DNA of 52,234 nt, taken from assembly GCA_002841765.1 (NCBI GenBank), contig PHAV01000019.1, positions 1 through 52,234 of the forward strand. The letters run 5' to 3'. A program made the translations under genes and the position numbers. Origin of the DNA: Deltaproteobacteria bacterium HGW-Deltaproteobacteria-4. GTDB taxonomy: Bacteria > Desulfobacterota > Desulfuromonadia > Desulfuromonadales > UBA2197. The notes beneath the pieces were generated by a model. The model was not told the DNA's origin and did no database searches. It saw only the letters and a program-made list of their open reading frames with translations. Shown here one piece after another: positions 34,380 through 42,943 of this stretch (position 1 is its first letter; each line of letters opens with the position of its first letter).

Positions 34380-35024
34380 CTAGAAATAATTGACTGTCAG
34401 TAACGGTGCAAGAATGCTTCGATTTACCCCTGTGGTATCGTTGAGTTCAATCAACCCGAGAGGAACATCCCCAAAGTCTTCCATGATGCGAACCTGGAAA
34501 TCTGAAAGTTTTAAGTTTTGGGCCGCGATCATCAGCGGTGTCACATCAATCGTGACGTAGTCACCTGAATCTGCCAAGAACATAGGGAATGTAACCGGGG
34601 GAACATCCAACCGTGACAGGAAATCGAAATCCGACTCAATCAGGACAGGCGGTTGAAAGGAAACCAGATCGATGCGCACCGGTATCGTGTCATTCGGAAA
34701 TTCAATATCGACATTGTTGATGAATATTTCGAGGAAAGCCGATTCAATGATGGCGTTTAAGGGGACACTGACCAGAGAAAAATGCAGAAATGCACGGTAT
34801 TCATTGCCGCTGACTGGGTCTACTCCAGCGCGCACCCTCTGAGTATTTCCTTGGTCTATGAACAACACATCCGTGAAGGAGTCCAGTTCAATATCGCCGT
34901 CAATGGTCGATTCACTGAGGATTTCAGTGACAAACAGAGGCGGTGAATTATTGTTGTCGCCCCCACACCCAGTCAGAGTCAGAATCAAAAAAGCCGATAT
35001 CGCTGCCAAAAATGTCACTTTCAT
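34380..35024 (-). CDS. Lipoprotein with DNRLRE-like beta-sandwich
   Basis: 214 residues with a type II signal peptide (lipobox LTG-Cys20) followed by GGDNNNS, a flexible linker. The rest resembles a DNRLRE/CBM96-type jelly roll: the pattern RAFLHFSLVSVP...IESAFLEIFI and a C-terminal strand series. These domains occur in cell-surface structural or carbohydrate-linked proteins. It follows the DUF2950 gene by 21 bases on the same strand, so it is probably the last gene of that operon. The exact role is unknown. Confidence 0.75.
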   Translation of the reverse strand: MKVTFLAAISAFLILTLTGCGGDNNNSPPLFVTEILSESTIDGDIELDSFTDVLFIDQGNTQRVRAGVDPVSGNEYRAFLHFSLVSVPLNAIIESAFLEIFINNVDIEFPNDTIPVRIDLVSFQPPVLIESDFDFLSRLDVPPVTFPMFLADSGDYVTIDVTPLMIAAQNLKLSDFQVRIMEDFGDVPLGLIELNDTTGVNRSILAPLLTVNYF

Positions 35025-35045
35025 GCCTGCCTCCTGTTTAGCAAT

Positions 35046-36026
35046 TTAGTGCCCCTGAGCGGCCGGTCCTAGATTTTTGACCTTTTGCCAGCTCTCGTCG
35101 GGATTGTAGACCGAAATAGCTTCGGCAAGGCTTCGGGTGTTTTCACCAAAATCCTTCTCGAAGATGATCCCGTCCTGATTAACCACAAAGGTCATAACGC
35201 CGGAATTTCCGTATTCTGCGGGGTACGCCACCAAGGCAAAACCGAGGATCATTCTCCCCTTGACCACATAGCTGTAGGAACCCCCTTTAGCGTCTTTGCC
35301 CTGTTCCTTGAGAATCTTGAAATAATACCCATGGAACGGTGACAGATTGTTTTCCGCTCCATACCCTTCCTGTGCCGCCCGCGCCAGCAGTGGCCCGAGC
35401 GGACTCTGCTCCTCATCCTCTCCGGCCTGCCAGTAGAGGCCGTCGTGACTGCCCGGCGAGCTGATAAAATACTGGGCAAATTCGACTTTGCCCCCTCCAC
35501 GGCAATCCTTGCTTGCGTATTCGTGTTGGGCGGCGACATAGGCATCGATCACATCGATGACATGAAGTTCATTGCGACCAATCCTCCGGTTCAAGATCTC
35601 CTGCTTGCCTTGGCTGATGTCAAAACTCCAACTCTCTCCCTGCTTGACGATCGGAATCGGCATAGTCCAGTCATCGACGCCGACATGCAGGATCATGGTA
35701 TCGACGGTCCTGGCCTCCAGAGAGTGCTTCTCCTCATAGGAGGCAACGAATTTATCCCGACTCGCATTATCTGCGACCCTGTCGCCCGAAGAGATCAATT
35801 CCTCGCTGCCTGGCCCGAGGATAGCCTGAATAGTTTGCAGATCATCCGCCTTCGTTGCCGCAACCAGCGCCTGTACCGCCGCAACGGGCGAAGGAAAAAT
35901 GGTCTGCAGATCTGCCGTTTCCCCGGCATCCGCCGAAGCTGAAATGAATATGACTACGGTCACGATGCAGGTGAGCAGGACCGTCCAAATCATTCTGTTG
36001 ATTGTGTTCAACACTGAAATATTCAT
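35046..36026 (-). CDS. DUF2950 family exported protein
   Basis: 326 residues with an N-terminal signal or anchor helix (about 12-32). Conserved features of DUF2950 are recognisable: FPSPVAAVQALVAA near the start, then FDISQGKQEILNRRIGRNEL and IDAYVAAQHEY. SSPGSHDGLYW and FHGYYFKIL...GFALVAYPAEYGNSGVMTFVV follow. The family is periplasmic and of unknown function, and its gene often lies next to one for a DUF3300 protein, as here (38-base gap). A role in the envelope is inferred only from the signal sequence. Confidence 0.85.
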   Translation of the reverse strand: MNISVLNTINRMIWTVLLTCIVTVVIFISASADAGETADLQTIFPSPVAAVQALVAATKADDLQTIQAILGPGSEELISSGDRVADNASRDKFVASYEEKHSLEARTVDTMILHVGVDDWTMPIPIVKQGESWSFDISQGKQEILNRRIGRNELHVIDVIDAYVAAQHEYASKDCRGGGKVEFAQYFISSPGSHDGLYWQAGEDEEQSPLGPLLARAAQEGYGAENNLSPFHGYYFKILKEQGKDAKGGSYSYVVKGRMILGFALVAYPAEYGNSGVMTFVVNQDGIIFEKDFGENTRSLAEAISVYNPDESWQKVKNLGPAAQGH

Positions 36027-36064
36027 GGTTTCTCCCCTGACTGAGGCATGGATCCGACCATTTA

Positions 36065-37363
36065 CTAACGTTCTCTGCGCGAATCGCCACCACGCACGTC
36101 ACCGCGGGGATCTCCACCCGGGCGCTGTTTCAACTGTCCACCCAGGGACCCGTCTGTCTGCTGGCGCATGACATTACTGCGGTTGCTTATCGCGCCGCGC
36201 TCACCTGCCCGGCGCTCGAAACTTCCTTCGCCAACCCCTCGGAAGGGGTTATCCCGTTGCACCGGACGTTGCAGAATATCAGACCCGGACTGCACCCGAG
36301 GCGGAGTTACGCCTTCCCGACGGATGACGGAAGCTGGCGGCCTGGTTGCAGGAATCTGTCGTATCTGTGGTGCCTGCGACGGAACCTGTCTCTCTCCTCG
36401 CTGCGAACGGGGCTGGAGCGATCTTACCTTCGGTTGTTCAATACGTCCTCCCGGATAACCGCGCCTTTCCAGGTCCGAAGGGGATGATACCCGTGGAGTC
36501 CGCACGCTGAAACGTTCGCTCGTTCTCAGGTCCCGGTACGCTACCCCTTTTCGATGTTGAGGATTATGCCTCCAGACATACCGGATTTCATCTCGTCTGT
36601 CGTAGTGCCGGTGAAAGCTTCTGGTCCGGTTGGTGTCGATATAAACTCGATAATACGGCCAGTCGAACCAGGTCCATGAGAAGGTATTAAACCCGAAGTA
36701 TATGCCGGAACTGAAACCGATAGAGACTCCACCGTAAAACCCGGATGGATAGTACCAGTAGTAAGGGGGATAAGCGGGATACCACCATGGACCGTAGACA
36801 TAGAAGGGATCGTAGACCGGCACATAGATGAACTGCGGATTGGCAGGTTCGATCTTGACAATTTCGTCCTCAACGATCACCTTCTGTTCAGTGGTCGTGC
36901 TGAGATTGCCCTGCTCTATGGCCTTACCGCGCAACTCCTGAACAGTGGCCAAGACCTCTTCTTCCTGACCCAGAAAGGCATCGCCCAGTTTCCTGGTTTG
37001 ATCAAGCTTGTCGCTCATGGATTTCAGGATGTCGGGAAAATGACAGAGCGATTTGACACTGGGATCCCAGTTCATGTCGAGCAGGGCATCATCCAAATCT
37101 TTCCCTTCCAGATGCAAGTTCTGGCCTCGCCAGCGCTCCGCCTCCACCACTTCCAACGGATAGGTTGACGCCATCAGGATCTGAGCAGTCAATGCATCCG
37201 GGTAGAGCGCAATCGGCGCAAGCATCTGCGTCAACTCTTCCTTGCTGAATTTGTACTCCTGATCAAAATCACCTGCGACCTGAGCCATGATTCCGGCAGG
37301 CAGGACCAATAAAGTGATGACGATCCATATCATCCTGCACAAGGTTGGCGCTAAAACTCTCAT
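36065..37363 (-). CDS. DUF3300 family exported protein
   Basis: 432 residues from the ATG at 37363 with AAAGGAG 6 bases upstream. A signal peptide (about 1-27) precedes the DUF3300 domain (about 40-215) with LLAPIALYPDAL-type sequence, ILMASTYPLEVVEAERW and PQFIYVPVYDP. A strikingly aromatic stretch follows (about 190-245: Trp/Tyr/Pro/Gly-rich, with WWYPAYPPYYWYYP), then a disordered Arg/Gly/Pro/Gln-rich tail of about 170 residues. The family has no known function. It is the first gene of the DUF3300-DUF2950-DNRLRE set and diverges from the Cys-rich/ABC operon. Confidence 0.87.
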   Translation of the reverse strand: MRVLAPTLCRMIWIVITLLVLPAGIMAQVAGDFDQEYKFSKEELTQMLAPIALYPDALTAQILMASTYPLEVVEAERWRGQNLHLEGKDLDDALLDMNWDPSVKSLCHFPDILKSMSDKLDQTRKLGDAFLGQEEEVLATVQELRGKAIEQGNLSTTTEQKVIVEDEIVKIEPANPQFIYVPVYDPFYVYGPWWYPAYPPYYWYYPSGFYGGVSIGFSSGIYFGFNTFSWTWFDWPYYRVYIDTNRTRSFHRHYDRRDEIRYVWRHNPQHRKGVAYRDLRTSERFSVRTPRVSSPSDLERRGYPGGRIEQPKVRSLQPRSQRGERQVPSQAPQIRQIPATRPPASVIRREGVTPPRVQSGSDILQRPVQRDNPFRGVGEGSFERRAGERGAISNRSNVMRQQTDGSLGGQLKQRPGGDPRGDVRGGDSRRER

Positions 37364-37551
37364 AAAGTCTCCTTTGCCGCATTTACTGGTGCCTGTAGAT
37401 TATACCTTATTTCCAATTATACAGGATGCGCGCCGAAAAATTCGCTGCTTCCTGCGTTAATAAGACAAGGAGCGTGGACTGGGACGTAATAATTCACCAA
37501 AGATAGACGCAACTCTTTTTTGTCGTTGTTACAGATTATTATCCCGGACCA

Positions 37552-37581
37552 TTGACAGAGCTGCACTGCTTTCTGTATTTT
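37552..37581 (+). promoter_or_regulatory. Candidate promoter abutting the Cys-rich ORF start
   Basis: TTGACA (37552-37557), an 18-base spacer and TATTTT (37576-37581). Transcription would begin at about 37588, the A of the first good ATG, so the transcript may be leaderless. Confidence 0.4.
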
Positions 37582-37587
37582 ATCCTC

Positions 37588-37917
37588 ATGAACTCTGTGT
37601 TGCGTACCGTAACCTTCATACTTCTCCTGCTGGCTCTCTCCACCCTGACCGGCGTTGCTCAGACAGCATCGGCCTTTGTGGCCCAAGAGGCATCGTTGCA
37701 TTGTTGCCCGCATGAAAAGAGCAGCGACGAGACACCTTCTGAGCTCCCCGGCTGCTCCCTGGATTGCCATTGCTCTGCCTGCCAGGGGGTTGACGTTTTG
37801 TACCGTCTTCTGCTGCTGAATACCTCCCTTGAAACCGTGCTCCGTCACCCTTCCCCGCTCTCTTTCTTCCCGGCCGGACATCAGCAATCCATCGAATACC
37901 CACCCGAAACGACCTGA
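37588..37917 (+). CDS. Small Cys-rich exported protein
   Basis: 109 residues from the ATG at 37588. A signal peptide (about 1-28, cleavage near ASA) is followed by a Cys/His cluster: HCCPHEK and, 17 residues later, CSLDCHCSAC. That gives seven Cys and two His within about 30 residues, a likely metal site or disulfide knot. The C-terminal half is hydrophobic or Pro-rich with no motif. There is no Shine-Dalgarno, and the predicted promoter overlaps the start. Similar small Cys/His-rich secreted peptides often precede heavy-metal efflux operons. It lies 119 bases before the OB-fold and ABC genes. The function is inferred, not known. Confidence 0.6.
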   Translation: MNSVLRTVTFILLLLALSTLTGVAQTASAFVAQEASLHCCPHEKSSDETPSELPGCSLDCHCSACQGVDVLYRLLLLNTSLETVLRHPSPLSFFPAGHQQSIEYPPETT

Positions 37918-37964
37918 TCAAAACTTTTCCTCTTATCATTGCATTGTCCGCATCCAGCGTTGAG

Positions 37965-37985
37965 CGGACAGACTTCGTCTGTCCG
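37965..37985. other. Hairpin between the Cys-rich ORF and the OB-fold gene
   Basis: CGGACAGAC (37965-37973) pairs perfectly with GTCTGTCCG (37977-37985) around a 3-base loop, with no U run. It is a candidate mRNA stabiliser or regulator-binding palindrome within the operon. Confidence 0.4.
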
Positions 37986-38036
37986 GGCTGTGCCGACGGT
38001 TCCGCCTAATCCACTTAATATGAAAAGGATTATTTT

Positions 38037-38423
38037 GTGAAAAAAACGATATTAATAGTTTTGACCCTTTTAGTCGGTGTTGCTTTGGCGGTTGTGATCA
38101 CCACCAAGGGAGACGGTAATGCTCTCCAGGTTAATCAGGTCGGCGCCGACCCCTTAGCGTACAGCGGCACTATTACTGTGACCGGAATCATGGCCGGCGT
38201 TTCCACCAGTGACCCAAGTATCTTCGGCATCTACGATATCAAAGAACTCCAGTGCACAACCGCTAACTGCAACAAACTCTATATACCGGTCCGTCATCAG
38301 GGGACGATGCCGAAAATCGGGGATGAAGTCCGGGTCACCGGCAGCTTTATGAAGGTCATTCAAGGAGTTGTCTTTACCGCCGAGAAGGTCAAGGTGGTGC
38401 GCAACCATCAGATCGGGGGATAA
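38037..38423 (+). CDS. Periplasmic OB-fold-like protein of an ABC operon
   Basis: 128 residues starting at GTG (38037) with AAGGA 8 bases upstream. One N-terminal helix (about 4-22) works as an anchor or uncleaved signal. The rest is a small beta-barrel-like domain with GTITVTGIMAGVS and IYDIKELQCTTANCNKLYIPV. It ends with MPKIGDEVRVTGSF, reminiscent of the CcmE/OB tOB-fold. Two Cys are spaced C-x4-C; the CcmE haem-binding His is not evident. The stop codon directly abuts the permease ATG, so the two are translationally linked. It is probably an accessory factor of the transporter. Confidence 0.75.
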   Translation: MKKTILIVLTLLVGVALAVVITTKGDGNALQVNQVGADPLAYSGTITVTGIMAGVSTSDPSIFGIYDIKELQCTTANCNKLYIPVRHQGTMPKIGDEVRVTGSFMKVIQGVVFTAEKVKVVRNHQIGG

Positions 38424-39587
38424 ATGACCCTCACTAAACTTGTTTACAAAAATATTACCCGTCGCCGGGGCCGCTTCGTCTTTACCCTCCTCGGCATCAC
38501 CATAGGCATCGCTTCATTTGTCACCTTCATGTCGATGGGGGGGAGCCTGAAGAACGAGATCTACCGGGAAACTGCTGCTCTCGGTGCCAATCTCGTTGTC
38601 ATCCCCAAGGGCTCCTGCGGCTATGAGCAGCTGTCAATCCTCACCGGCGACCAGATGCCGACCAACATCTCCGCAGCAGAGATCGCCAGTATCCGTGCCA
38701 TCCAGGGGCTGACGGTCGTCCCCTTCCTCGCTCAGCAAAGCGCCATCAATAACAAACCGGTCACCGTCAGCGGTATTGAACCGGCGGCCACCCTGGCCTT
38801 CAAGCGCTGGCAGATCAACCAGGGAAATTATTTTAGTTCTCCGGATGAAAACGGTGTTGTGCTCGGAGCCGCCGCCGCCCGGCAGTTTGAGCTCAAACCG
38901 GGGGGGAGCGTCACCATCCGCGGTGAGCTGCTGCCGATTCTCGGCATCCTCGGCGAAACCGGCGGACGTGATGATGCCACCATTTTCCTCCCTCTGCCGT
39001 TGGCACAGCGACTCTTCAACGCGGCCGACAACGTCTCTTACGCCGCCATTCGCGTTGAGCACCTGGCCGAGACCGAACGCTATATCGAAGAGATCCGGGT
39101 CGCGACCGGTCTGGGAGTCGTCTCTGATAAACAGATGCTCCAATCAGTCCTCGGTATTGTCGGAACCGTCAACATCACCCTGCAGCTGATTGCCGCGGTG
39201 GCGGTCATCGCTGCCGCCTTCGGTATCGTCAATACGATGATGGCCGCCACCTACGAGCGGAAGCGTGAAATCGGCATCCTCCAGGCCCTCGGTGCCAGAC
39301 GGCGGACGATCTTCACGCTCTTCATGCTCGAATCTGGATTTTACGGTCTCATCGGCGGCATCACCGGCGTCATATTTGGCCTGGCAACCGCCACCCTTGC
39401 CACCCCTTACATCAGTCAGAATGCCTTTACGACACTGGTCAAAGGCTCGGGAAGCGGCGCCCTGCTCGATATAAACATCATCATCGGCTCCATCTTCTTC
39501 TCAGCCGTTGTCGCCATCGTCGCCGGCATCTACCCGGCCTGGAAAGCGGCGCGACTCACTCCGGTAGAGGCGATCAGCTATGAATAA
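38424..39587 (+). CDS. ABC transporter permease, MacB/FtsX family
   Basis: 387 residues. N-terminal TM1 (about 15-38), a MacB-PCD-type periplasmic domain (about 40-235) and three C-terminal helices (about 255-285, 305-335, 350-375). The coupling segment AATYERKREIGILQALGARRRTI is typical. C-terminal [18 protein letters not shown] is the FtsX family ending. It begins at the base after the preceding stop and overlaps the ATPase gene by 8 bases. Members of this family extract lipoproteins, drive efflux, or transmit ATPase motion to periplasmic partners. There is no MacA-like or outer-membrane gene nearby, so export through a tripartite pump is unproven. Confidence 0.92.
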   Translation: MTLTKLVYKNITRRRGRFVFTLLGITIGIASFVTFMSMGGSLKNEIYRETAALGANLVVIPKGSCGYEQLSILTGDQMPTNISAAEIASIRAIQGLTVVPFLAQQSAINNKPVTVSGIEPAATLAFKRWQINQGNYFSSPDENGVVLGAAAARQFELKPGGSVTIRGELLPILGILGETGGRDDATIFLPLPLAQRLFNAADNVSYAAIRVEHLAETERYIEEIRVATGLGVVSDKQMLQSVLGIVGTVNITLQLIAAVAVIAAAFGIVNTMMAATYERKREIGILQALGARRRTIFTLFMLESGFYGLIGGITGVIFGLATATLATPYISQNAFTTLVKGSGSGALLDINIIIGSIFFSAVVAIVAGIYPAWKAARLTPVEAISYE

Positions 39588-40251
39588 CATCATCCGCACA
39601 GAACATGCCGCTAAGACCTATACGGTCGGTGAAATCACCACCTCCGCCCTCAAGGATGTCTCCCTGAATATCCCCCAGGGATCTTTCACCTGCATTGTCG
39701 GCCCCTCCGGTCATGGCAAAAGTACCCTCATGCACCTTATCGGCGGACTCGACCGGCCAAGCAGCGGCAAAATCTACATCGGCGACATGGAGATCAGTAC
39801 CATTGCCAATACTGATCTGGCGAGACTGCGCGGCCAGCGGATCGGTTTTGTCTTTCAGTTCTTCAACCTGCTGCAGGGTTTGACTGCTATCGAGAATGTC
39901 GAAATTGCCATGATGCTGACCGGGGTGGCTGAACCGGAGCAACGGAACCGTGCCGAGAAGTTACTGGCACTGGTCGGTCTGGCAGAAAAAGCCGGGTCGA
40001 AACCGGGGCAACTCTCTGGCGGCCAGCAGCAACGGGTGGCTATTGCACGGGCGCTGGCGAATGATCCCGACATCCTGCTGCTCGATGAACCGACCGGCAA
40101 CCTCGACTCCGTCGCCGAAGCAGAAGTTCTGGACCTCCTGCAGGACCTGCATCGTCAGGGGAAAACAGTGATCATTGTCACCCACAGTGACGAAGTTGCC
40201 AAACGGGCCGAACGGATTATCCGCGTCAAAGACGGGCTGATTGCCGCCTGA
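39580..40251 (+). CDS. ABC transporter ATPase, LolD/MacB type
   Basis: 223 residues, standard for LolD-like ATPases. Walker A is GPSGHGKST (His in place of the usual Ser at the sixth position). The Q-loop is in FVFQFFNLL, the signature is LSGGQQQR, Walker B is [12 protein letters not shown], and the H-loop is VTHSDE. It energises the adjacent FtsX-type permease and its start overlaps the permease stop (ATGA-type). A strong terminator follows, making this the last gene of the operon. Confidence 0.95.
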   Translation: MNNIIRTEHAAKTYTVGEITTSALKDVSLNIPQGSFTCIVGPSGHGKSTLMHLIGGLDRPSSGKIYIGDMEISTIANTDLARLRGQRIGFVFQFFNLLQGLTAIENVEIAMMLTGVAEPEQRNRAEKLLALVGLAEKAGSKPGQLSGGQQQRVAIARALANDPDILLLDEPTGNLDSVAEAEVLDLLQDLHRQGKTVIIVTHSDEVAKRAERIIRVKDGLIAA

Positions 40252-40270
40252 TTGATGCATCCCATCACAA

Positions 40271-40307
40271 AAAAATGCCCGACAATCTAAAATTGTCGGG
40301 CATTTTT
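40271..40307 (+). terminator. Intrinsic terminator of the ABC operon
   Basis: A perfect 16-bp inverted repeat AAAAATGCCCGACAAT / ATTGTCGGGCATTTTT with a 5-base loop. U and A runs are present on both strands. Confidence 0.92.
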
Positions 40308-40408
40308 ACTGATCACTGCATCGGCACTACGCTTTTCTACAGACAAATCAAGCGCGAAGGGTGAACATAACGGCTGTGATCTTGACGAAAAAGGAGCAAA
40401 ACCCTATA

Positions 40409-41128
40409 GTGCCGGCCATGAAAGACCTTTTTCTTGCCGATGCGCACCTTCTGAATCCGGAAGATGACAACTACCGCCGCCTCCTGGCGCTATTGCAGCG
40501 CGAAGAGGGGCAGGTTCGCACCCTCTATCTCCTCGGCGACATCTTTGAGTTCTGGGTCGGATACAAGCATGTCGTCTTTACCCCTTATGTGCCGATCCTC
40601 GAAGCACTGCGCCGCCTGCACGAAAGCGGCACCAGTATTGTCTGGATCGAAGGGAATCATGATTTTCATCTCGGCCCCTTCGTGCGCGACACTTTGCAGG
40701 CAACGATCTTTCCGGAAGAGGCAACCATCACCCTGGACGGCAACAAGATCTTTCTCTGCCACGGCGACTTGATCGACGCTGGAGATAAAGGTTACCGCCT
40801 TTACCGCACCTTCCTGCGTAGTCATTTTGTCGGTAAACTGGTCGACCTCTTTGTCTCACCCGACCGCCTCTGGCGCTTCTCCCGTTTTCTGAGTGCCCGG
40901 AGCAAAGCGAAACGGTGCGATCATCCCCGCCGAGATCCGCGTCCCCTGCTCATTGACCACGCCCGGCAACGTTTCAGCGAGGGCTACCAGGTCGTTATCA
41001 CCGGTCACTTCCACACCCCCATCATTGAAGCCATACCAGAGGGGCTGGTGATTGCTCTCGGCGACGCTATGGAGCAGCCCTCTTACGTTATTTATGAAGA
41101 TGGCAATTTTCACCTGGCAACGTTCTAA
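40409..41128 (+). CDS. UDP-2,3-diacylglucosamine diphosphatase-like metallophosphoesterase
   Basis: About 239 residues if GTG at 40409 is used (AAGGAG at 40391-40396); an ATG three codons later is also possible. Calcineurin-type metal motifs are complete: LADAHL, GDIFEFWVG, GNHDFH, CHGD and GHFHTP. The LpxH family removes UMP from UDP-diacylglucosamine in lipid A synthesis. DIFEFW and the 240-residue length fit LpxH, but LpxH2 or related hydrolases cannot be excluded. It is a single gene after the ABC operon terminator. Confidence 0.87.
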   Translation: MPAMKDLFLADAHLLNPEDDNYRRLLALLQREEGQVRTLYLLGDIFEFWVGYKHVVFTPYVPILEALRRLHESGTSIVWIEGNHDFHLGPFVRDTLQATIFPEEATITLDGNKIFLCHGDLIDAGDKGYRLYRTFLRSHFVGKLVDLFVSPDRLWRFSRFLSARSKAKRCDHPRRDPRPLLIDHARQRFSEGYQVVITGHFHTPIIEAIPEGLVIALGDAMEQPSYVIYEDGNFHLATF

Positions 41129-41170
41129 AACAGAAAAGACCAGTTTTGCGATCCTCTCTCCCCGTTTAAA

Positions 41171-42538
41171 CTACTTCCCCTTCTGTCCCTCCGCAGCATC
41201 ATCGCCTTCCATCTTTTCAACTAATTCCCGCAGAGTAACCCCGTCAAGAGTGCTATTCTGGGCAGCAAGGAGGCGGCTGTATAATTCCTCGACAACACGA
41301 CCGGCCGATCCCATCCGCACCAGCTTGACGTCATCCCCCTCACTCCGCATCCGCTCCAGCAGTTCGTGCAGCGACAGGCTACCAACATCAATGGCCGGCT
41401 GATAAGCGTTTAAACTATCCTTCCCCTGAGCCACTTCACTTAAAAAACCACATTGGATCAAAAAGGAAAGACTCTGCTGGGTAAAGCGATGAGAAAGGTT
41501 CAAACGCAAGGAAAAATCTTCAGCGGTGAGGGGTTTTTCTCCCTTAATAAAAGTGGCGGCGGCAGAGAGAAAAATTGCGAGAGCAACAGACTCACGGCCA
41601 TCAGCGCTCAACGTGTCACCGCGAAACTCCTGGCGGATCGTACGAAAATTTTGAATGGCAAAGGTGACCTCAAGGCCCAAAAGGACGATCACCCAGGAGA
41701 TGTAAATCCAGAGCATAAAGACCGGCAACGCCGCCATCGTTCCGTAAATGGCATTGTTGCGAGTGACTCCGACCTGAAAAGTAACATATCCCCACTGCAA
41801 CAACTGCCAAAGGATACCCCCAAAAGCACCGCCGAGAAGAGCCGCACGGAGTGAGATGCGGGTGTTCGGCATAAAAAGATACAACCCGGTAAAGACCGCC
41901 CACATGGCGAGGTAAGGAAAAATTTTAAAGAGGGTCAGAATAATAATGCCGATGACATCCATCCCGACGAGATACTGGACCAAGGCCTGACTTTCCAGTG
42001 TCGTGGTCATCGAAATCGCCGCCAGAATTAAAACCGGGCCAAAGATGGTAATGGAAAGGTAGTCCGAAAAGAGTCGTGCCAGCGAGCGCGTCTCATTGAC
42101 CCGCCAGATATAGTTAAAGCTCTTTTCGATACTGTTAAGGAGGCTCAAGACCGTCAGCAACAAAAATATGACACCAAAAGTCCCGAGTTTTGTCATGCTG
42201 GTATTGCTGATATAGGTAAAGACGGCATCGACGACCTCTTCGGAACCGAGAGCGAGATGGTTAAGGACGAGAATCTCCAGATCGACTTCAGCACCAAAGC
42301 CTTTTAACAGAGAAAACATGACGGCGAGAAAGGGGACAAAGGAGAGAATCGTTGTAAAAGCCAAAGCGGAAGCATGGAGAAGGCAGTTATCAGCAAAAAA
42401 TTCGCGGACGACCGCCGTGACAAACTGCAGCATCTTGCGAAGAAGACGTTTACCGGCACGCAGTTCGACAGGATCAGCTTCCCACAGCCCGCGCAGGAGA
42501 AAATCCCGGACTTGCTGGAGACGACTCTTCATTGTCAT
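41171..42538 (-). CDS. YihY family inner-membrane protein with C-terminal winged helix
   Basis: 455 residues from the ATG at 42538 (GGAGAG upstream). The N-terminal 300 residues form the YihY/'RNase BN' domain with six membrane helices and conserved ALAFTTILSFVPFLAVM, LNSIEKSFNYIWRV and PNTRIS...GGAFGGILWQLLQ. A ~130-residue cytosolic extension (about 310-455) looks like a winged-helix domain followed by an acidic tail. The old RNase BN name is considered a misannotation. Extended forms are common in Deltaproteobacteria. The function is unknown. It converges with the lpxH-like gene. Confidence 0.88.
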   Translation of the reverse strand: MTMKSRLQQVRDFLLRGLWEADPVELRAGKRLLRKMLQFVTAVVREFFADNCLLHASALAFTTILSFVPFLAVMFSLLKGFGAEVDLEILVLNHLALGSEEVVDAVFTYISNTSMTKLGTFGVIFLLLTVLSLLNSIEKSFNYIWRVNETRSLARLFSDYLSITIFGPVLILAAISMTTTLESQALVQYLVGMDVIGIIILTLFKIFPYLAMWAVFTGLYLFMPNTRISLRAALLGGAFGGILWQLLQWGYVTFQVGVTRNNAIYGTMAALPVFMLWIYISWVIVLLGLEVTFAIQNFRTIRQEFRGDTLSADGRESVALAIFLSAAATFIKGEKPLTAEDFSLRLNLSHRFTQQSLSFLIQCGFLSEVAQGKDSLNAYQPAIDVGSLSLHELLERMRSEGDDVKLVRMGSAGRVVEELYSRLLAAQNSTLDGVTLRELVEKMEGDDAAEGQKGK

Positions 42539-42573
42539 TTTTCTCTCCACATCATCACAAAGAAGTTGAAAAG

Positions 42574-42610
42574 CAAGGGAAAGCCCACTTAGTCAGTGGG
42601 CTTTCCCTTG
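42574..42610 (-). terminator. Intrinsic terminator of the DUF948-ytxH unit
   Basis: A perfect 16-bp stem CAAGGGAAAGCCCACT / AGTGGGCTTTCCCTTG with a 5-base loop. The minus-strand read-out continues with CTTTTC. Confidence 0.85.
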
Positions 42611-42638
42611 TAAAACAATGTTGTCAAACGTTTTCTAC

Positions 42639-42941
42639 TTAAACGTGCTTGGCTTTCTCTGCGGCCATGGCTTCTCGGCCGGCTTCTACCGCCGCCTTGA
42701 CCATGTCGCGCTTCTCGGCGACCGTGTTTTTTCCTTCTTGCAACACCTCTGCAATCCGCTCTTCTGCCTCTTCGGCAATTCTGCGGATCCGCTCACTGGT
42801 TTCTCCGGCGAGTCCACGCAGCTTTTCGCGGGTTTCACGCCCGGAACGAGGTGCGGTCAAGAGGGCAACCCCTCCGCCGACCGCGGCGCCGATTAAAAGA
42901 GCGACCAATACGTTGCTTCCGCTACACTTTTCTTCAAACAT
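42639..42941 (-). CDS. YtxH domain protein
   Basis: 100 residues. One Gly/Ala-rich membrane helix (about 10-30, VLVALLIGAAVGGGVALLTAP) is followed by RSGRETREKL and a long charged coiled coil (about 40-98). This is the YtxH architecture, often stress-associated. Its start lies 2 bases after the DUF948 stop, so the two are translationally coupled. Confidence 0.85.
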   Translation of the reverse strand: MFEEKCSGSNVLVALLIGAAVGGGVALLTAPRSGRETREKLRGLAGETSERIRRIAEEAEERIAEVLQEGKNTVAEKRDMVKAAVEAGREAMAAEKAKHV

Positions 42942-42943
42942 AG

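Noticed and set aside
38018-38039. Six-codon upstream mini-ORF overlapping the OB-fold gene start
   Set aside because: ATG-AAA-AGG... ending TGA over the GTG start is probably coincidental; its own start lacks a ribosome site, and the AAGGA within it serves the GTG.
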